This document shows, piece by piece, positions 25,607-27,612 of a stretch of 27,612 nucleotides of DNA. The DNA is from a virus. Position 1 is the stretch's first letter; each line of letters starts with the position of its first letter. The stretch spans positions 1 to 27,612 of IMG/VR virus record IMGVR_UViG_3300027749_000419, one strand, 5' to 3'. The notes under the pieces were generated by a model. The model ran no database searches. It was not told the DNA's origin and saw only the letters and a program-made list of their open reading frames with translations. A program made the translations under genes and the position numbers.

Positions 25607-27372
25607 TACGTATCAAGAATTTGACTGTTAAGAATTTCATGAGCGTGGGCAATGTCACGCAGGCTGTGGACTTTGACCGCAAGGATCTCACACTGGTACT
25701 AGGCGAAAACATTGACCTAGGCGGTGATGATACTGGCAGCAGGAACGGTACCGGCAAGACCACTATCATCAATGCACTCAGCTATGCCCTGTATGGTGCT
25801 GCGCTGACCAACATACGCAAAGACAACTTGATCAATAAGACCAACGGCAAGGGCATGATTGTCACTGTCGAGTTTGAGAAGGACGGTACTGACTATCGTA
25901 TTGAGCGTGGACGCAAGCCCAACACCATGGCCTTCTACGTGGGCAATGTTGAGCGCGAAATCACAGACGAGAGCCAAGGCGACAGCAGAGAAACACAGGC
26001 AGACATAGAACGCATGCTGGGTATGAGCTGGGATATGTTCCGCCATATCGTAGCATTAAACACCTATACCGAGCCGTTTCTCAGCCTGAAAGCCAACGAT
26101 CAGCGCACTATCATTGAACAACTGCTGGGCATCACAGTGCTAAGTGAAAAAGCAGAACGTCTTAAAGAACTAAACAAAGCCACTAAAGATGCTATACAGC
26201 AAGAAGAGTTCCGCATCAAGGCAGTGACAGATGCCAACAGTCGTATCCAAGAACAAATTGAAAGTTTCAAGCGCAGACAGGTGTTGTGGCAGAAAAAGCA
26301 CGACGGCGACTTGGCCTACTTGCAAAAAGGCTACGATGAGTTGAGTCTAATAGATATCGAAGCCGAACTGACCGCACACAAGACCTTGACTGAATACAAT
26401 CAGCGGGTGAAAGATATCTCTGATCTAACCAAGGCCGTTAAACGTGCTGAACTGGACGAGGATCGCGAAAACAAAGTAGTTGAACGACTGCAACGTGAGA
26501 TCGCAGCACTAGAGAATCACCGATGTCATGCATGTGGACAAGACTTGCACGACGACAATCACGAAGCTGCACTGGCCAAGAAACAAAAAGAACTACAAGA
26601 AGCTGCACTACAGGTATTAGCCACCGGCAGTCAGTTAATAGAATTGCAAGATGCGCTAACCGAAGTGGGTCCAGCAGGTACCCCGCCCAGGGTCTACTAT
26701 GATCGAGAAAGCGATGCGTTTGAACATCGCAGCAGCATGGCCAATATATTGAGCCAGATTGCCAGCAAAAACGCAGAAACAGATCCCTATGCAGAACAGA
26801 TAGAAGAAATGGGCACACAGGCCCTGGCAGCCGTAACTTATGACACCATCAACGAATTGGGCAATGTCCGGGAACATCAAGAATTTTTATTGAAGCTGTT
26901 GACCAACAAAGACAGCTTCATACGCAAACGCATTATTGATCAGAATTTGAGTTATTTGAATGCCAGACTGGGACAGTACTTGGATCGCATTGGCTTGCCA
27001 CATGTGGTCAAGTTCAACAACGATCTCACTGTGAGCATAACTGAATTGGGTAGAGAGTTGGACTTTGACAATCTTAGTCGCGGTGAGCGCAATAGACTGA
27101 TACTGAGTCTGTCGTGGGCATTCCGTGATGTTTGGGAAAGTTTGTATCAACCGGTCAATCTCTTGTTCATTGATGAGCTGGTAGACTCGGGCATGGATGC
27201 ATCGGGTGTAGAAAGCGCACTGGCTATCCTAAAACGCATGAGCAGAGAAGCACACAAGAGTATCTGGCTGGTTAGCCACAAAGACGAGTTAGCTGGGCGG
27301 GTCAACAACATCCTGACTGTGGTCAAAGAAAATGGGTTCACCACCTACAATACCGATGTTGAAACTGTATAA
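25603..27372 (+). CDS. gp46: Recombination endonuclease subunit gp46 (Rad50/SbcC-type ATPase)
   Basis: This 589-residue SMC-like ATPase has Walker A GSRNGTGKTT near residues 45-54, preceded by an unusual acidic loop (IDLGGDDT). Charged heptad-rich arms follow (about 180-300 and 315-350), with a zinc hook CHACGQ (Cys308, Cys311) between them. The ABC signature LSRGERNR lies near 491, Walker B LLFIDELVDSG near 521, and the switch histidine in WLVSHKDEL near 555. It pairs with gp47 to process DNA ends. T4 gp46 has 560 residues; all motifs are intact. The start has no visible Shine-Dalgarno and overlaps the gp47 stop by four bases, so it is translated by coupling. Confidence 0.94.
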   Translation: MIRIKNLTVKNFMSVGNVTQAVDFDRKDLTLVLGENIDLGGDDTGSRNGTGKTTIINALSYALYGAALTNIRKDNLINKTNGKGMIVTVEFEKDGTDYRIERGRKPNTMAFYVGNVEREITDESQGDSRETQADIERMLGMSWDMFRHIVALNTYTEPFLSLKANDQRTIIEQLLGITVLSEKAERLKELNKATKDAIQQEEFRIKAVTDANSRIQEQIESFKRRQVLWQKKHDGDLAYLQKGYDELSLIDIEAELTAHKTLTEYNQRVKDISDLTKAVKRAELDEDRENKVVERLQREIAALENHRCHACGQDLHDDNHEAALAKKQKELQEAALQVLATGSQLIELQDALTEVGPAGTPPRVYYDRESDAFEHRSSMANILSQIASKNAETDPYAEQIEEMGTQALAAVTYDTINELGNVREHQEFLLKLLTNKDSFIRKRIIDQNLSYLNARLGQYLDRIGLPHVVKFNNDLTVSITELGRELDFDNLSRGERNRLILSLSWAFRDVWESLYQPVNLLFIDELVDSGMDASGVESALAILKRMSREAHKSIWLVSHKDELAGRVNNILTVVKENGFTTYNTDVETV

Positions 27373-27403
27373 ATTTACTGGATCAAGAGCCGTGAGTCAT
27401 AAC

Positions 27404-27409
27404 TATAAT
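27404..27409 (+). promoter_or_regulatory. Possible -10 element before the GIY-YIG gene
   Basis: A perfect TATAAT lies in the 59-base gap after gp46, 22 bases before the next start codon. The hexamer 17 bases upstream is GATCAA, a poor -35. A late-like TATAAATT also occurs at 27368-27375, overlapping the end of gp46. Either could drive the downstream gene; neither is complete. Confidence 0.3.
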
Positions 27410-27426
27410 ACAGCCTCTTGCTGTAT
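27408..27426 (+). other. Perfect hairpin directly before the GIY-YIG start codon
   Basis: ATACAGC (27408-27414) pairs with GCTGTAT (27420-27426) across the loop CTCTT. Five bases separate it from ATG at 27432. No T-run follows, so it is unlikely to be a terminator. Its position would place structure in the ribosome-binding area, and no Shine-Dalgarno is visible there. Confidence 0.5.
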
Positions 27427-27431
27427 CAAAC

Positions 27432-27612
27432 ATGACTTGGTTCTATCACAATATGCTCGTTGAAACTCTACCCGAAGACTGTGTGGGTTTTGTGTATCTT
27501 ATCACAAATACTGCCACAGACAGAAAGTACGTGGGCAAAAAGCTAGCCAAATTTGCCAAGACCACATATCGTGTGGTCAAGCAAAAGAACGGGATCAAGA
27601 AGAAAAAGAAGA
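27432..27612 (+). CDS. GIY-YIG nuclease-like protein, N-terminal part (runs off window)
   Basis: The first 60 residues are visible. MTWFYHNMLVETLPEDCVGF leads into VYLITNTATDRKYVGKK, the GIY (here GFVY) and YIG (here KYVG) strands of the GIY-YIG fold, then a Lys-rich stretch ending in five lysines. Similar small proteins occur in cyanophages and other T4-like phages as putative endonucleases, possibly of homing type. The catalytic Arg and Glu expected further on lie outside the window, so activity cannot be judged. No Shine-Dalgarno is seen; a hairpin ends five bases before the ATG. ATG at 27453 (Met8) is a less likely alternative start. Confidence 0.6.
   Translation, partial: MTWFYHNMLVETLPEDCVGFVYLITNTATDRKYVGKKLAKFAKTTYRVVKQKNGIKKKKK

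Noticed and set aside
27408-27426. Hairpin after gp46 as a terminator
   Set aside because: The stem is followed by CAAACATG rather than T residues; a leader structure for the next gene fits better.

Overview
This window comes from a large contractile-tailed (T4-type) bacteriophage genome. It carries recognisable versions of T4 baseplate proteins gp48/gp54, gp53, gp5, gp25 and gp6, the late sigma factor gp55 and the recombination nuclease pair gp47/gp46, in an arrangement like that of marine T4-like phages (cyanophages and pelagiphages). Base composition looks moderately AT-rich by eye. No tRNA, CRISPR array, insertion sequence or bacterial housekeeping gene was seen, so the host cannot be named.

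Layout. Positions 1-23604 are read leftwards on the minus strand and form a tightly packed virion-structure block, with gaps of 0-45 bases and several ATGA or TAATG overlaps. In transcription order it holds a tail-tube/baseplate junction protein (gp48/54-like), gp53 wedge, a large hub-like protein, gp5 spike with a C-terminal muramidase-like domain, gp25 wedge, an enlarged gp6 wedge, a 4130-residue giant virion protein, a 234-residue unknown protein, a collagen-like tail fibre, and the first codons of a second fibre of the same family. Positions 23669-27612 are read rightwards: the late sigma factor, gp47, gp46 and the start of a GIY-YIG nuclease-like gene. A 64-base divergent control region (23605-23668) separates the two blocks.

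How the parts work together. The rightward genes make the recombination nuclease and a gp55-type sigma factor. The leftward block carries the matching T4-type late promoter signal: by eye, ATAAATA read on the minus strand occurs only four times in the window, each time at a minus-strand gene start (44, 1716, 17492, 23604). In the divergent region a sigma70-like promoter for the sigma-factor gene physically overlaps the late promoter of the structural block, which suggests an early/late switch.

Most unusual points. The giant protein contains a seven-unit FG-GAP (integrin-alpha-like) beta-propeller with domains inserted between units, plus at least four degenerate copies of a short beta-rich module. 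The sigma factor gene has a perfect Shine-Dalgarno sequence placed in front of an ATC codon instead of ATG. The gp5 lysozyme-like domain sits at the C terminus rather than the middle. A perfect hairpin stands directly before the GIY-YIG gene.
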